Source: Epiperipatus broadwayi (taxonomy: Eukaryota > Onychophora > Udeonychophora > Euonychophora > Peripatidae). From it: a DNA stretch of 64,000 nt. Shown here one piece after another: positions 23,191 to 35,175 of the stretch. Below the pieces are notes generated by a model. That model saw nothing but the letters and a program-made list of their open reading frames with translations. It was not told the DNA's origin and did no database searches. A program made the position numbers and the translations under genes. The stretch is from positions 1,789,501-1,853,500 of the forward strand of contig JAQFVV010000023.1 of assembly GCA_028023455.1 (NCBI GenBank), given 5' to 3'. Numbering within the stretch: the first letter of the stretch is position 1; the number at the start of each line of letters is the position of its first letter.

Positions 23191-24304
23191 TAAAACCAAA
23201 TTTCTTTAGTCGCCATATTGATATAAATACAGCTGACTTATAAACTGATTTTTTTTTCTTAATTGAAATTAATATCATACTAAATAATATTATACTCTTC
23301 ATAAATCTTTGCAAAATGCTGTTTACTTAATGACTACAATGCTCTCAAGTGGAGGGTCCACGATGTCGAACACAAACTCCAGATTAGAGACAGAATAAAA
23401 CAGAGTAATCATCAGCAAAGATATCTATCTTTCACAAATGATGATGTCCGGAATCAACGGTGCCGGCATCTACGGTGAAAAAGTAAATCGGCAAGCCAAA
23501 CAAGCGCTAAAAAACCCGCACACAGAACACAACAACAGAAAATACACATGACCATCTTAAAAGCTTTAAGAGAGCTTAATAAAATTACAGCTTTCTGTTG
23601 AGCTAAGAAAATAGCTATGACGTCATAATATATATATATATCTTTATTATTTAATTAAACAATTACAATTTTATTTATTCTATATTTTTATAGTCTTAAA
23701 TAAAAGATTACTTTTACAATTTTTTAATATATTATTAATAATTAAGTATAATTAAAAAATATATATGTTTGCTTTGACCGAAAAAAATAGACAGTGGTTC
23801 AAATTTCTTTATGTTTGCTTTGACCGAAAAAAATAGACAGTGGTTCAAATTTCTTTAAAACGATTTCTCTTAGATTATACATATATATTCAACAGCTTTT
23901 TTTGTTTTATGCGATAAATAGTTTTCGTCTTTGGTCATTTTATAGACTAATTGAGTTTTATATCATTAACATTAATAATACGTAGATTTTACAATGGAAT
24001 GACGATTCTAACAATAGAGCAAAAAAAGAAATCCTAAAAGAAATATACACAATAAATAATGCATTACATGTAAGTTATAAGATAAACATCTAAATACATT
24101 TATATATTTGTCATACCTTGATTCTTCGTTCTGATTATTTGACAACTGGTAATGCTGGCTTAAATTTATTGGGGCTCATTTTATTTCTGTGTGACTATTA
24201 TCTATTTTTTGGAGGATTAGATCGATTTTGATTAATTGATAAATACATACAGCTAATGTGATATATTCTTTATACATGATGCACTCTCTCTAAAAAATAC
24301 ATGA
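23191..24304. other. No supported gene
   Basis: It includes a less AT-rich stretch at about 23340-23560, with GAATCAACGGTGCCGGCATC, that I cannot identify, and the exact duplication at 23765-23856. The remainder is AT-rich. Confidence 0.4.
23765..23856. repeat. Exact 46-bp tandem duplication
   Basis: 23765-23810 and 23811-23856 are identical (start ATGTTTGCTTTGACCG, end CAAATTTCTTT). Confidence 0.9.
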
Positions 24305-24713
24305 TAGCTACAAGAGAATATGCATGTAAATGGAAAAAAATGGGTGATTTATTTTGTAAATTATGTAAGGAAGGAATAGAAAATATTAGGCATTTGTTAA
24401 TTGAATATAAATGCTTGAAAACAGAAAGGGTACATATAATGAAGTTATGGAAGAATAAATATGAAAAAGGTGATTATACAGAAAGTGAATTATTGGTTTT
24501 TATGCTGGGTTTGGGAAAAGATAAAGGGGATTTAGATATAAAGGTTATAGAGTTGACAAAGATTATGTTGTGGAAATGGGATGGAGCAGAATATGGGAAA
24601 ATTTAGAGTGGGGAATGTAAAATAAAGTGGCTAACAGGTTTATCTGGGCATAATTGCTGAGATATTCTTGACTTCGTTTAAGGAGAAGCCACAATACATC
24701 ACATCACTACTTC
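24305..24713 (+). mobile_element. LINE copy C, 3' end fragment
   Basis: The last part of the LINE A/B family. The frame at 24301-24606 encodes EYACKWKKMGDLFCKLCKEG, then NIRHLLIEYKCLK (zinc knuckle with its last Cys changed to Tyr) and ELLVFMLGLGKDKG up to a stop at 24604-24606. The same 3' UTR follows, TGACTTCGTTTAAGGAGAAG, ending in CATCACATCAC-type repeats. It is severely 5'-truncated at about 24305. Because its terminal region is open, it supplies the reading frame lost in copy A. Confidence 0.85.
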
Positions 24714-27424
24714 CTGTATCCCATAATTTTGACGCAAGTAACTAAAAGAATAGGGTTATGATTTCCTATAACTTTATTTTTTTAGAGCATATTATTCCCG
24801 GGGCTTAATCATCAAATATTGGAAAAGGTAAATTATACACTCAAATCCTAATAAACTAACATTAATAAATTTAATAACTATCATTAATAATGCACAATGA
24901 ATAGTAGATATTAGAAATAAATATTTTATTCTAACAAATTAAAATATTAAAAACACAAATTAATAAGTTGGAAAGAATACATGCTCACTAATCCAGACAT
25001 GAATCAATTAATTAAAAACAATTTAACAATTACAATTCACTTCCAAATTTTTTCTAGAAAGTTCTTTAAAATGAAAGTCTCTTGAATGAGAAAATTAATG
25101 TCTCTATCATGATTATATTATAAGTCACAATCAGGAAGCTTACCCGTAAGTTTAGCAAATTTCCATAGACGGTTGATTATCATGCTTGGCTTTTTTATGT
25201 GAGAGAATGAGCTCATGGCCATTGGATTTAACTTGTTCTTGGTCTGTCCTAAAGGCTAGTCATGAAAGCTTTTTTGGGGTTGACAGTCTTCATGATAAAC
25301 GATGTCAAAAGCTTCAGTCCATTCCAGCATGAAGAATTATTTCAGCATAGAGTGATCCTGGATTTTGTGATCCAGGACCAGCCAAAAGAAAAACAGACAA
25401 GACCCTGATCACACTGGTATTTTTTCTTTTATACTAGAGATCCGGTTTTCAGACTTCTGCGCATATTTTCTTTTGTCCTTTTATCAACATACAAGATAAT
25501 AATCTTGTACATTGTTTCTTAAATTTAAGTTACAAAGTCCTTTTTTTAAACATAATTCCACTATCTTTAATTAGCTTCCAAAAGGTTTTACTGATTGTAA
25601 TCTGCATGTGGAATTCTCTTTCCTTTAGTTTATCTGGATTAGTAATCTGCGTGTTTTTTTATTTTCTCCAATTTTGAACTTTTATTTTTAATTACATAAA
25701 AAAAATATGAACAAAAAATGTAACTTTCATTGTACATTTTTAAAAAAAATACAAACTAAAAAAAATTTTTTTTTTAATTGCGTCTTTTAATAAGATCTCT
25801 AAATTTACTTTTTCTTTTAACTTTTACCAAATGCCATATATAAATAAATGGTACAATATATAAGAAAAGAAAAAAAGTGCATAGTGAAGTACAGAAAAAT
25901 CTATTTGTATCAAAAGCAGTACTTAATCTTTGATGGGCCAATAGTAATTTTAATCAGGTGTTGCTTATTGATTATTAACAGTTAACCGCATATATGATCA
26001 TTTTATTATCTGTCAAATCTGGATTCCATTGATAACTTGAATTCAGTACACAACATAATTTATTAGTCTGTTTATTGATTAATTTACTTGATTTTCACAG
26101 AATATATTTTACTTGACCCAGTATTTTTAGTATATTGCTTTAACATTATTTTATCAAAATTTATTTTTTTCATTTGATGTTTATGATTTTTATATAATTA
26201 TATATTGAAAACTAGATAAAATATAGAAGTTTAACATATTCATTTTGTTGTTGTGATATATTATCAATGATTTGAATGTTGAAGTTTATTTTTTCAATAT
26301 TGAAATCTATTAAAGTTTTTTTTTTAATCAATGGAATGTTTTTCTTATATATTTACTAAAGAATGATTAATAAATAGGTCTCTAACATGTGATTGCATCT
26401 AACTTTTTTCATTGTGAAGCCAATCTATTTTGCAACAGATTAATTTACTGCAACTTCTAATCCCATGTAGAAATTTCTTATATGAACAATAAGATGTGAT
26501 GTTGCAATACTTTTATTTTTCTAAGAATATTTTATAATTTAACACATTACTGAACTAAAAGCTTTGTTGTAATTAGTAAAGTATATATAAAACTTTCCCC
26601 TCCCCAATTATTCACTAATTTTTTCAATTATATAATGTTAGTATTGATTCTTATATTCCTTAAGCTCTCTTAAAATTAGTTTGTACATCTGAAGATTTTG
26701 ATCTGATATAAAGTTCTTGTGTGTGTAATTTGGGTATTAATAAATTTTTTAAACACTACTTTTATTAATGCACTTTCTCTTTTTGCAAAATAAAATGAAT
26801 TAGTTTACATTTGCTTTTCAGTTTTTATAAGATTAACTATTATAATAAATAATATTAATCATTATAAATATTCAATCATATTCAGATTTCAATAAGCCTC
26901 ATTCAATATAGCTAATAATTTAACTTTATAAGGTAGATTTAATTTCTACTTATTTTACCAGCCTTGTGAACAAATATTGAATTTGAAGTACTAATTAATA
27001 CAGTGCCAACAATTATATAATTCCTAGATTGATAAACTTTTCAAGTGCTAGTTATAGCAGTACACTAACATCTTTACAAATTAGAAATTTAGAATTTATT
27101 AACAAGGATATTAAAATAATTAAAAATTAACTCTTACTAAAATGAATTGTTATATTAATTAGTATTTACAAATTTAATATTTAGTATTTATTCTTAGGTA
27201 TATTAAAATGAATAAAAATTAAGTCTATTGTATTAATTTAAATTATCAGCTATATGGAATGATTGGATGTTTGTTTTGATATGTATCATTTGTCAAATTG
27301 GCTATTTTTATAAGGACTGGGAAAGCAAATTTAAAATGTTTCATTTTGTATTTGCAAAGCAAATTTGATGAAAAGTAGTTGTTCAAGCCAATATTTACAT
27401 AATTATAAATTAATATATATATAT
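24714..27424. other. No supported gene
   Basis: Mostly AT-rich. A less AT-rich block at about 25110-25480 (with GTGATCCTGGATTTTGTGATCC-like local repeats) may be a decayed retroelement, but I see no domain. Confidence 0.45.
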
Positions 27425-27641
27425 TTATAATTGAAATAATATTTTTAACAGTTTATAAACAATTACAAACAATCTTAAAATCTGCAGAAGTACTTTCAGT
27501 TACTTTCTAACCTGCCTAGGCAGGTTAGAAAGTAACCGAAAGTACTAGGCAGGTTAGAAAGTAACCAAAAGTACTTCTGCAGATTTTAAGATTGTTTGTA
27601 ATTGTTTATAAACCATTAAAAATATTATTTCAATTATAATT
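27425..27641. repeat. Perfect-type foldback element
   Basis: The left arm (TTATAATTGAAATAATATTT ... CTAACCTGCC, about 27426-27518) is inverted as the right arm (about 27545-27641). CAGGTTAGAAAGTAACC is duplicated at the centre (27521-27537 and 27550-27566). Arms are about 95 bp and nearly identical. Non-coding. Confidence 0.8.
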
Positions 27642-27832
27642 ACAATATTGTTTTTAATTAACGGATATTTTATTTATTTCATATATATATATGATAAACA
27701 AAACAAGTTATAAATTTTGTAATTTGCTATAGCTTGCATTTTATGATCACTAGATGGAGCTTTACCAATAGCCCACTCTCAAGCTTTGTTTACATAAACG
27801 CTGAGTGAGATAGAATTCAATATCTCTTTCAA

Positions 27833-27901
27833 ATTGTCTCCAACCTTTAAACCATGGTTTCAAGCTAGTTGGCTCACATCAGTAAAGGGTAGGAAGACTA
27901 G
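27833..27901 (-). ncRNA. Hammerhead-like ribozyme A1 (type I fold)
   Basis: Read on the minus strand: stem I strand GTCTTCC-TAC-CCTTTA, core CTGATGT, stem II GAGC/GCTT around CAACTA, then GAAA, self-complementary stem III (ACCATGGT), U at the cleavage position, and stem I strand TAAAGG-TT-GGAGAC. CCTTTA/TAAAGG and GTCT/AGAC pair perfectly. The visible core deviation is A9 to U (CTGATGT instead of CTGATGA); the last pair of stem II is G·T. A palindromic short stem III suits cleavage as a dimer. Activity is uncertain. Confidence 0.6.
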
Positions 27902-28251
27902 AAACTAGATCTAAACACCAACTCTACTAATCAGCATTTATGAAACTTGTTTCTATTAGCCTGAAAGCATGAACTTTTCAGATACGTAAATATCTTCAAA
28001 TCCAGTCAAACAAACTAGATAGCTATATGGGTCTGAAATCAGTTCAATTTCACCATATAGTAAAAGCCTCTGCAATCTATATCATTGCAAAAACCAAGGG
28101 TACACTTATGATAAACAAAACAAGTTATAAATTTCGTACTTGCTATAGCTTGCATTTTATGATCACTAGATGGAGCTTTACCAATAGCCCACTATCAAGC
28201 TTTGTTTACATAAATGCTGAGAGAGATAGAATTCAATATCTCTTTCAAATT

Positions 28252-28315
28252 TCTCCAACCTTTAAACCATGGTTTTGAGCTAGTTGGCTCACGTCAGTAA
28301 AGGGTAGTAAGACTA
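28252..28315 (-). ncRNA. Hammerhead-like ribozyme A2 (degraded)
   Basis: Minus strand: CCTTTA, CTGACGT, GAGC-CAACTA-GCTC, AAAA (G12 lost), ACCATGGT, TAAAGG. Stem II is perfect here, while the outer part of stem I and the GAAA block are altered. Confidence 0.5.
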
Positions 28316-28750
28316 GAAACTAGATCTAAACACCAACTCTACTAATCGCATTTATGAAACTTGTTTCTATCAGCCTGAAAGCATGAACTTTTCAGTTTGA
28401 AAGAGGTATTGAATTCTATCTCTCTCAGCATTTATGTAAACAAAGCTTGATAGTGGGCTATTGGTAAAGCTCCATCTAGTGATCATAAAATGCAAGCTAT
28501 AGCAAGTTACGAAATTTATAACTTGTTTTGTTTATCATAAATGTACCCTTGAAGGTCTTTGCAATGATATAGATTGCAGAGGCTTTTACTATATAGGTGA
28601 AACTGAACTGATTTCAGATCCGTATAGCTATCTAATTTGTTTGACTGGATTTGAAGATATTTACATATCTGAAAAGTTCATGCTTTCAGACTGATAGAAA
28701 CAAGTTTCATAAATGCTGATTAATAGAGTTGGTGTTTAGATCTAATTTCT

Positions 28751-28814
28751 AGTCTGCCTACCCTTTACTGACATGAGCCAACTAGCTCGAAACCATGCTT
28801 TAAAGGTTGGAGAC
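28751..28814 (+). ncRNA. Hammerhead-like ribozyme A3 (inverted unit)
   Basis: Plus strand: GTCTGCC-TAC-CCTTTA, CTGACAT, perfect stem II GAGC/GCTC, GAAA at 28789-28792, ACCATGCT (stem III with one change), then TAAAGG and GGAGAC. Stem I pairs over both segments. G8 and A9 of the core are changed. Confidence 0.55.
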
Positions 28815-28905
28815 AATTTGAAAGAGATATTGAATTCTATCTCTCTCAGCGTTTATGTAAACAAAGCTTGATAGTGGGCTATTGGTAAAGCTCCATCTAG
28901 TGAAT

Positions 28906-29261
28906 GAATATATATATATATAAATCTGTAAACAATTGATACTGTATAATTAATTCACAATATTAAACTATATTTTTTTATATTTGGTTTTTTGCAATAT
29001 TTAAACTTTATTAAATAATATTAACATTTGAAATATATAACAATCTTCTTTAATAACATATAGAAATATTACATATTGTGTTACTATCAAAATGTTATCT
29101 AATTTTGCATTTCATATAAATCCAATTCTTTTTCATTTATATCTACATTATATATTTTGTAATATGCTACAATCTATAGTGTATAATTATATTCTTTTTA
29201 TACATAAACAACACTCATTTTAATAGTACTGTATATACATGCATATTTACATATATAAACT
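28906..29261. other. AT-rich, nothing recognised
   Basis: TA microsatellite at the array edge, then AT-rich DNA without structure that I can see. Confidence 0.5.
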
Positions 29262-29465
29262 CAAAATACTCTAAAATACACTCACAAAATTCAGTATTCC
29301 TATATAAAATAAATAACTGAATATTATCTATAGACAACTTATGGTAGTTTATGTCATCTTGAGATGGTGTGAACTGCCATAAGCTGGCTATAGCTAATAT
29401 TCAGTTATTTATTTTATATATGCTTATTGAATTTTGTAGAGTGAATTGTAGAGTATTTTGATTAT
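29262..29465. repeat. Foldback element
   Basis: AATACTCTAAAATACACTC (about 29264) and AAATAAATAACTGAATATT (about 29308) recur inverted as AATATTCAGTTATTTATTTT (about 29396) and GAGTGAATTGTAGAGTATTT (about 29440). The loop contains a smaller CTTATGGTAGTT/AACTGCCATAAG pairing. Non-coding. Confidence 0.7.
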
Positions 29466-32400
29466 TATACATATTTTGTATGATTTTATATATATTATTC
29501 CATTATAATTTTAATCTTAAAAAAAAATCTTAAAATTATTTAATTATTATAGATATATGTATATAAATATCTACATATATTCAAATATAATCTTATATAA
29601 AGGAATAGTATTCAGCTGGTTCACACCATTTTGAAAGAACCATTGCTTAAAAATTTTGTAGTTTGATGAATAGATTGTTAAAATAATACTTGTAATCATA
29701 TTTACTTATAAGTTTGTTCAAATAGTGATTCCAAACTATGCACTGTTATTTTAAATCATTGGATTTGTGTTGTGCAAATATTAGAATAATTGTCCACATA
29801 CATTTGACATATTTTGAATAGTTTAGGATTACTGTATAAACAAACCATATATTTTTTATAAAATATATTTTTTATTTCCATCTGTTTACTGTTGTAGCAA
29901 TAAATTCACATTTATTATTGGCGAAATCAATTTTATATTTTGATTATGAATCAAAACTATAAGAACAAGTTCTATATATAAAGTTTGTAATATAAGAATG
30001 TCTATGTAAGTGATATATTCTTGAATGAAATGGCTTTGTTTATAAATAGCACAGACATAGAGATGGAGTTCATTTTCATTGTATTAAAAATGAGTTGGCA
30101 GATATCAGCCACTGGCATCTAAGTCAATCCAGTTGAATCTTACCCAGTTTATTATTTTAAACTTGCATGTTTGACATTCTTTTGTATGATTTAGTTTACC
30201 ATATACTTTTTCAGGAATAGATTATGGCTTCTATAAAATGAAGATCCTGTTTCTAAAATATAAAGATAATTATGAATGGGAAAAATTGCTAAGAGGATAT
30301 CAGTCTTGAAACAATATGGGAATATTTGAATCTTAATTATATTATTTAAGCTTTTTATGTATAACTATATAAATAATAAATGATTTTTTAGTAAAGCATC
30401 AAATCAGTTGTTAAATTATTTGAATCTCATCATTGTTAATTTACAATACATATGATATATCAGAACATATGTTATGTGTCTACATAATTATTTCTTTATA
30501 TTTTATACCATAATTTTTAATAAGTATTTAATTTTGTAATTTTAATCTTATATCTGTTGTATAAATATACTTTTACTGTTATAAAATATTTTAATTGTAA
30601 CTTGTTAAATATTTTAATTATTTTTTTCCATGTTTTGAATACAAACAAATATTCATATTTATTGTTACAATAATAATCATGAGTAATATATATTAAGGCT
30701 ATAACCCTAAGACTATGCGCCTAAAATGCGATAGTAGGGACCTCTACAAATCTAAACACAAGATTAACGACTTTAAAAGACAAGAGCGGCCACTCTTATC
30801 TTCGACCTAATTTCTAATATATAATAATCATAATAAATTACATTCTACAAATTACTATTTATACAATATTTTAAAATATTTTTTTCCTTGCCTCCTTTAA
30901 CGTTATAAAACTGATAACTTTACATCCTGGTTAGTATCTTCTATTTTATTTTTAATAATATAACATATAATCATTATTTAATTACTTTATTTTATAATTT
31001 TCCTTATTAAAAATAATTAATTTTGTTTTTATTTATTTATTCTTTGTATATTCTCTATTTTTAATTATAATTTTATTTTATTTATAATTCTATATATTTA
31101 CTAAAAATTATTATTTTATCATAAAAGCTTTTTAGACATTTTCAGTTTTTAAACTTTTTTTTAATAAAAATCTTAAGAGAACATTAACATGGAAGCATCC
31201 GAACAAAGATTAAAGAAAATTGATATATATATATTACAAAATAATTTTGTTCTGCATTATTTATTTTTAGACAATATGATAATTGTATCTTTCAATAATT
31301 ACATAAGTGATTAATAATCATTCTTTATTAAGTTAAAAAAAAATTTAACTTTGGTTGCAGACTTAAATTTAATAAAATTCAATTATATTCACAATACTGT
31401 AATATCGTTTAAGTTTAACAATTATGTTCCTTCCATTTATGTGCTATGATCTCATATTTCTAGGGATTGCAACTAACATCCACTGTTATATTATAACACA
31501 TTGAAAAATATAAACTTAAAGCCAGCTTAGCTGAAATGCAATTTAAAAATAATTAGCATTTTTTTTAATATTTGTAATGGTATATTGGAATAAGCTTTAG
31601 TTGGGATTTCTAAAAATAAATAAATTAATGTCACTAAATAATATAAAATATTATTAGGAAAAAAAACTCCCAACTTTAACGTGTGGTGCACATTTAATGC
31701 AACATTTTTGAAAATGTTTTATTGATGCTCACGCAGACTATAACATCCCCACGCATGAAATTTAAATCAGTAAAAACATCCATACACCCTCACTCGAATC
31801 GGCTTACAATCTAATCTTCAAAATCAAAATTAATTGCTATCCATTTTAATAATTTTGTAAACTAACTATTATATATATATTAGATTAAAATATTCAACAC
31901 TAAATACTATGAAATATATTTGAAGCATAACTTCAATGCATTTAAGGCTTTGTCTTTAAGTGCCAAATCTATCAAATGGAATGGATGAAATTAAACCAAT
32001 TTTATGTTTTCCAAGTTGTTATGTGGATGTTTAGACAAATTATAATAAGAGTAAGCATGAAAGTTAAGTCAATAAAGATGTTCACAGTTTTATTCAAGTC
32101 AGCTTAAATATATTTAAATATAAATTAATTTTCAAATTAACAATCACAAAGGTCTTAACATATTTTAAATAGACATGATTTCATTTAATGTAGATTATCA
32201 ATTTACTAATTTTATGTAAGTGGATAAAGGATAATAACGCATAATATAATAAGTGTTATTCTCCTTTTATGATTTTTGAATTATGCATAATTTCACCTTT
32301 AATAGAATAACATGCCTGAAAATGTATTCATTTTGCTTTTTATTTAACAATAACATATATTTAATAGTTAAAATAAATAGTTATTTCATTTAACAGTTTA

Positions 32401-32511
32401 TGTTCAAACATATGCTCATAAGTACTACTAATATTACTATATGGTATTCCTTTAATCCCAGTTTGATATTGTTATAAAATTATTAGACTTGTGGATAAGG
32501 TGATTTGGTAT
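29466..32511. other. No supported gene
   Basis: Long AT-rich stretch. The exception is about 30700-30815, a less AT-rich island with the hairpin AAGAGCGGCCACTCTT, which I cannot assign to a known RNA or element. Confidence 0.45.
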
Positions 32512-35175
32512 TTTATTATCATCATCATTTCAATCATTATCAATCAACTTCAGGATGGAGGTTTCTCCAAATTCAATCCAGTTTCTCCTATTTCTAACCT
32601 GTCTTCTTCACATCATTCCAGCATACTTTCTTTTTTCATCCATATATTTCATATGTAATCTTTTTTTTAGATCTTTTAGAATCTCTTTGAATTTAATTTT
32701 AGATTTCAACTACCCCTCTATTATCTTCTTTTCTAGAAATATGCCCAACACAATTCTACTTCAGTCTGTTAATTTTTTAATGATGTCAGTAATATCTGTT
32801 TGTTCTTTCACCCATGTATTTCATTTTCAGTTGTTTCTTATTCCTCTTAATATATATCTCTTCATATTTTATTTAGTAATCTGAAGCCTCTGTATTGCTC
32901 TTCTGTTAGGTGTCCAAGTTTTGTATCTAGAAATAAGGCCTGATAGAACACATTTGTTAAAAATCTTCTTTTTCAAACACATAGTCATATTTAATCACAT
33001 GATATCATCATTTTCTATGTGTTTATAGGCATATTTCCTTTTATTATTAAGTTATTGCTATCAAAAGCACACTATCCATTATGTTTCTATCTGTAGTAAT
33101 AATCTGATAAAATTATTGGTAGTTATTGACTTCTTTTAACTCATCATTATCAATCTTTATTTTCTTCATTTGAGAAAATCCATTGAACATTACTTTAGTC
33201 TTTTTAGGATTTACCTTTAATCCTACTTTTTTACTTTTATCTGATAACTTTTACAACATTGTTTGCAAAAAACAATTAACATCATCTGTAAAGTCTAGAT
33301 GACTTAAATAATCTTAGTTTACTTTTATTCCCTTAACTTCACATTGTAATCCACAAAATACTTCTTGAAAAACTGTTATAAAAAGTTATGGAATACATCT
33401 TTCTTAATATTAATCTTCATAGTATCATTATGTAATCTAATATCATTGCTATTACAATAGTAAAATATTCTTCAGAATATGACAGTATCCTGAATTTATA
33501 TCTTAATGTTTCAATGCCTTAATCACTGAAGAAATGCTTATGTAATTAAATGCCTTTACATAATTTACAAATGCCTTTTCATAATCTACAGATCTAAAGC
33601 ATTATAGCAATTTGTTCTTTTCTATAACTTCTCTCGATATTTGAATATGATCCATAGTATAAAAACTACTTTTAAATGTAATTAATTATTTTGATTGGTT
33701 AAAATCCACAGTTCACTCTAGATGAGTTGTAAATATTTTAATAAAAAAATTATAGAAGTGATAGATCTGCAATTTCTAATATCTTCTTAATATTAATACT
33801 GCATTCTTTCAATCATTTAGTACATCTTTATCATTTAGCATTTATACATAACATTGCCAACATTTTGTCTATTTCTTCACTGGCTTCTTTTAAGATATTA
33901 ATTATAATTTTTGCATGTCTCACTTCATTTAAAATCATGGGCAGTTCATTAGATACAGTAGTTGTAGGGGATAAATTTTTTTGTTCTACACATTTCATGA
34001 AGTCATCTCTCTTTTTAGTAATAGTCCCATGTTTTCTTCTTATTGCAAAAATAAGTGTTCTACCAATACCAAGATGTTGTTTTACACTTCTGAGATTTTT
34101 ATTATCTTTGATAACTTTCTTTGCTAATTAATTTACAATTATATTTTCTTATATTGTTATTTCATTTTATAAAATTCTAAATATTCAATCCTTCTTAATG
34201 CATCATTTTTATAATTTTTCCATATTCCTTTTTTTTCATAAATTGTATGGTTTTAATAGTCAATTTTTCAGCTCTTTTTGTTGCTATTTTTAAAAGGGTA
34301 TCAATTACCTTCCTATTGATTTTATTCAAATCTGAACCATTTAAAATCTGTTAATATTTGAAAATGATTTGCAAGTTCTAATTTAAATTCATTTGAATGT
34401 TTTTGAAGATTAGGAATATCAATTGTAAATTTTTTTAATAATTTTGTCTCTAGTTTTGCATTAACATATTATCTTGCATCTCACTAATCATTTTATTTGT
34501 TCAATTTATTGAGAACATTATAATCTTGAAATACGTATTTCCTATTAATTAAAATATAATCCAGTTCTGATGTACATTTATTTGGATACTTTCATGTTCA
34601 TTTTGTTTGGCTTTTTTTTTTTTTTTCAAAGAAAAAATGCATAATATAAAGATTTTCTTTTTCTGCAAACTCCACAAGTCTATATTCTCATTTCTATAAT
34701 CATAGCTAAATTACCCAGCACTTTCATCTTACAATTATTTATCACTTCTAGCATTAAAGTCTCCTAGATATGTTTAAAATGATATTTGGTCTGATCAAAG
34801 GCCTTTTGTACATCCATATAAAAATCCTTTACTTCTACATCATAATGAGAACTTTGTTGTGGCATAAACCTTAATTATCTATCTTTGGTATCTGCCATCT
34901 TGCTACTCTCCACAATATTGTTCTTCCATTTTTTATTTTTAATAAATTCAACTTTATGTATGTTCTCAATATTTTTACCTTTATAGTATACTACATGGCC
35001 ATTTTTCAAGTCAATTTGTTTTTAATCATTACTTCTATCTTCATAAAATTTAACAATACCCCATTTAATATTAAATAGTTCTTCCTCCACTTTATGCAGT
35101 CTTCATTCATTTGACTTAAATGGAAGCCTGGATCAGTAATCAGGAGATTCTTAGTACTTTCCATCTTGGACTTCC
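32512..35175 (-). mobile_element. Degenerate RTE-like LINE on the minus strand
   Basis: Read on the minus strand, the 3' part (about 32545-32900) encodes a decayed LINE C-terminus with a GHISRKEDNRGVV-like block (GHI.R). Upstream are FNGFSQMKKIKIDNDEL-like and LNGSDLNKINRKVIDTLLK-like pieces. Near 34500-34680 there is an endonuclease-like stretch (EFAEKENLYIMHFFF). The 3' end has TGATGATGATAA-type repeats (32512-32530), usual for RTE-type tails. No frame is intact. The + frames at 32555-32884 and 33865-34131 are antisense shadows. Confidence 0.6.

Larger units (their letters stand above)
27691..28905. repeat. Retrozyme-like repeat array A (~417-bp units, direct and inverted)
   Basis: Unit 1 starts at 27691 (ATGATAAACAAAACAAGTTA). 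Unit 2 starts at 28108 (period 417) and runs to about 28395. The array then turns round: a partial inverted unit (28396-28540) and an almost complete inverted unit (28541-28903). Each full unit contains a hammerhead-like fold. The frame at 28027-28278 is not a gene. Tandem non-coding units of this size with type I hammerheads fit metazoan retrozymes, small circular-RNA retroelements. That identification is inference. Confidence 0.6.

Noticed and set aside
27691-28905. Direct repeats that could suggest a CRISPR-like array
   Set aside because: Units are ~417 bp with no short-repeat/unique-spacer pattern, and the DNA is eukaryotic.
32555-34131. Hydrophobic plus-strand frames (109 and 88 codons) suggesting membrane proteins
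   Set aside because: They are antisense shadows of a degenerate minus-strand LINE. T-rich antisense strands translate to Phe/Leu/Ile-rich frames.
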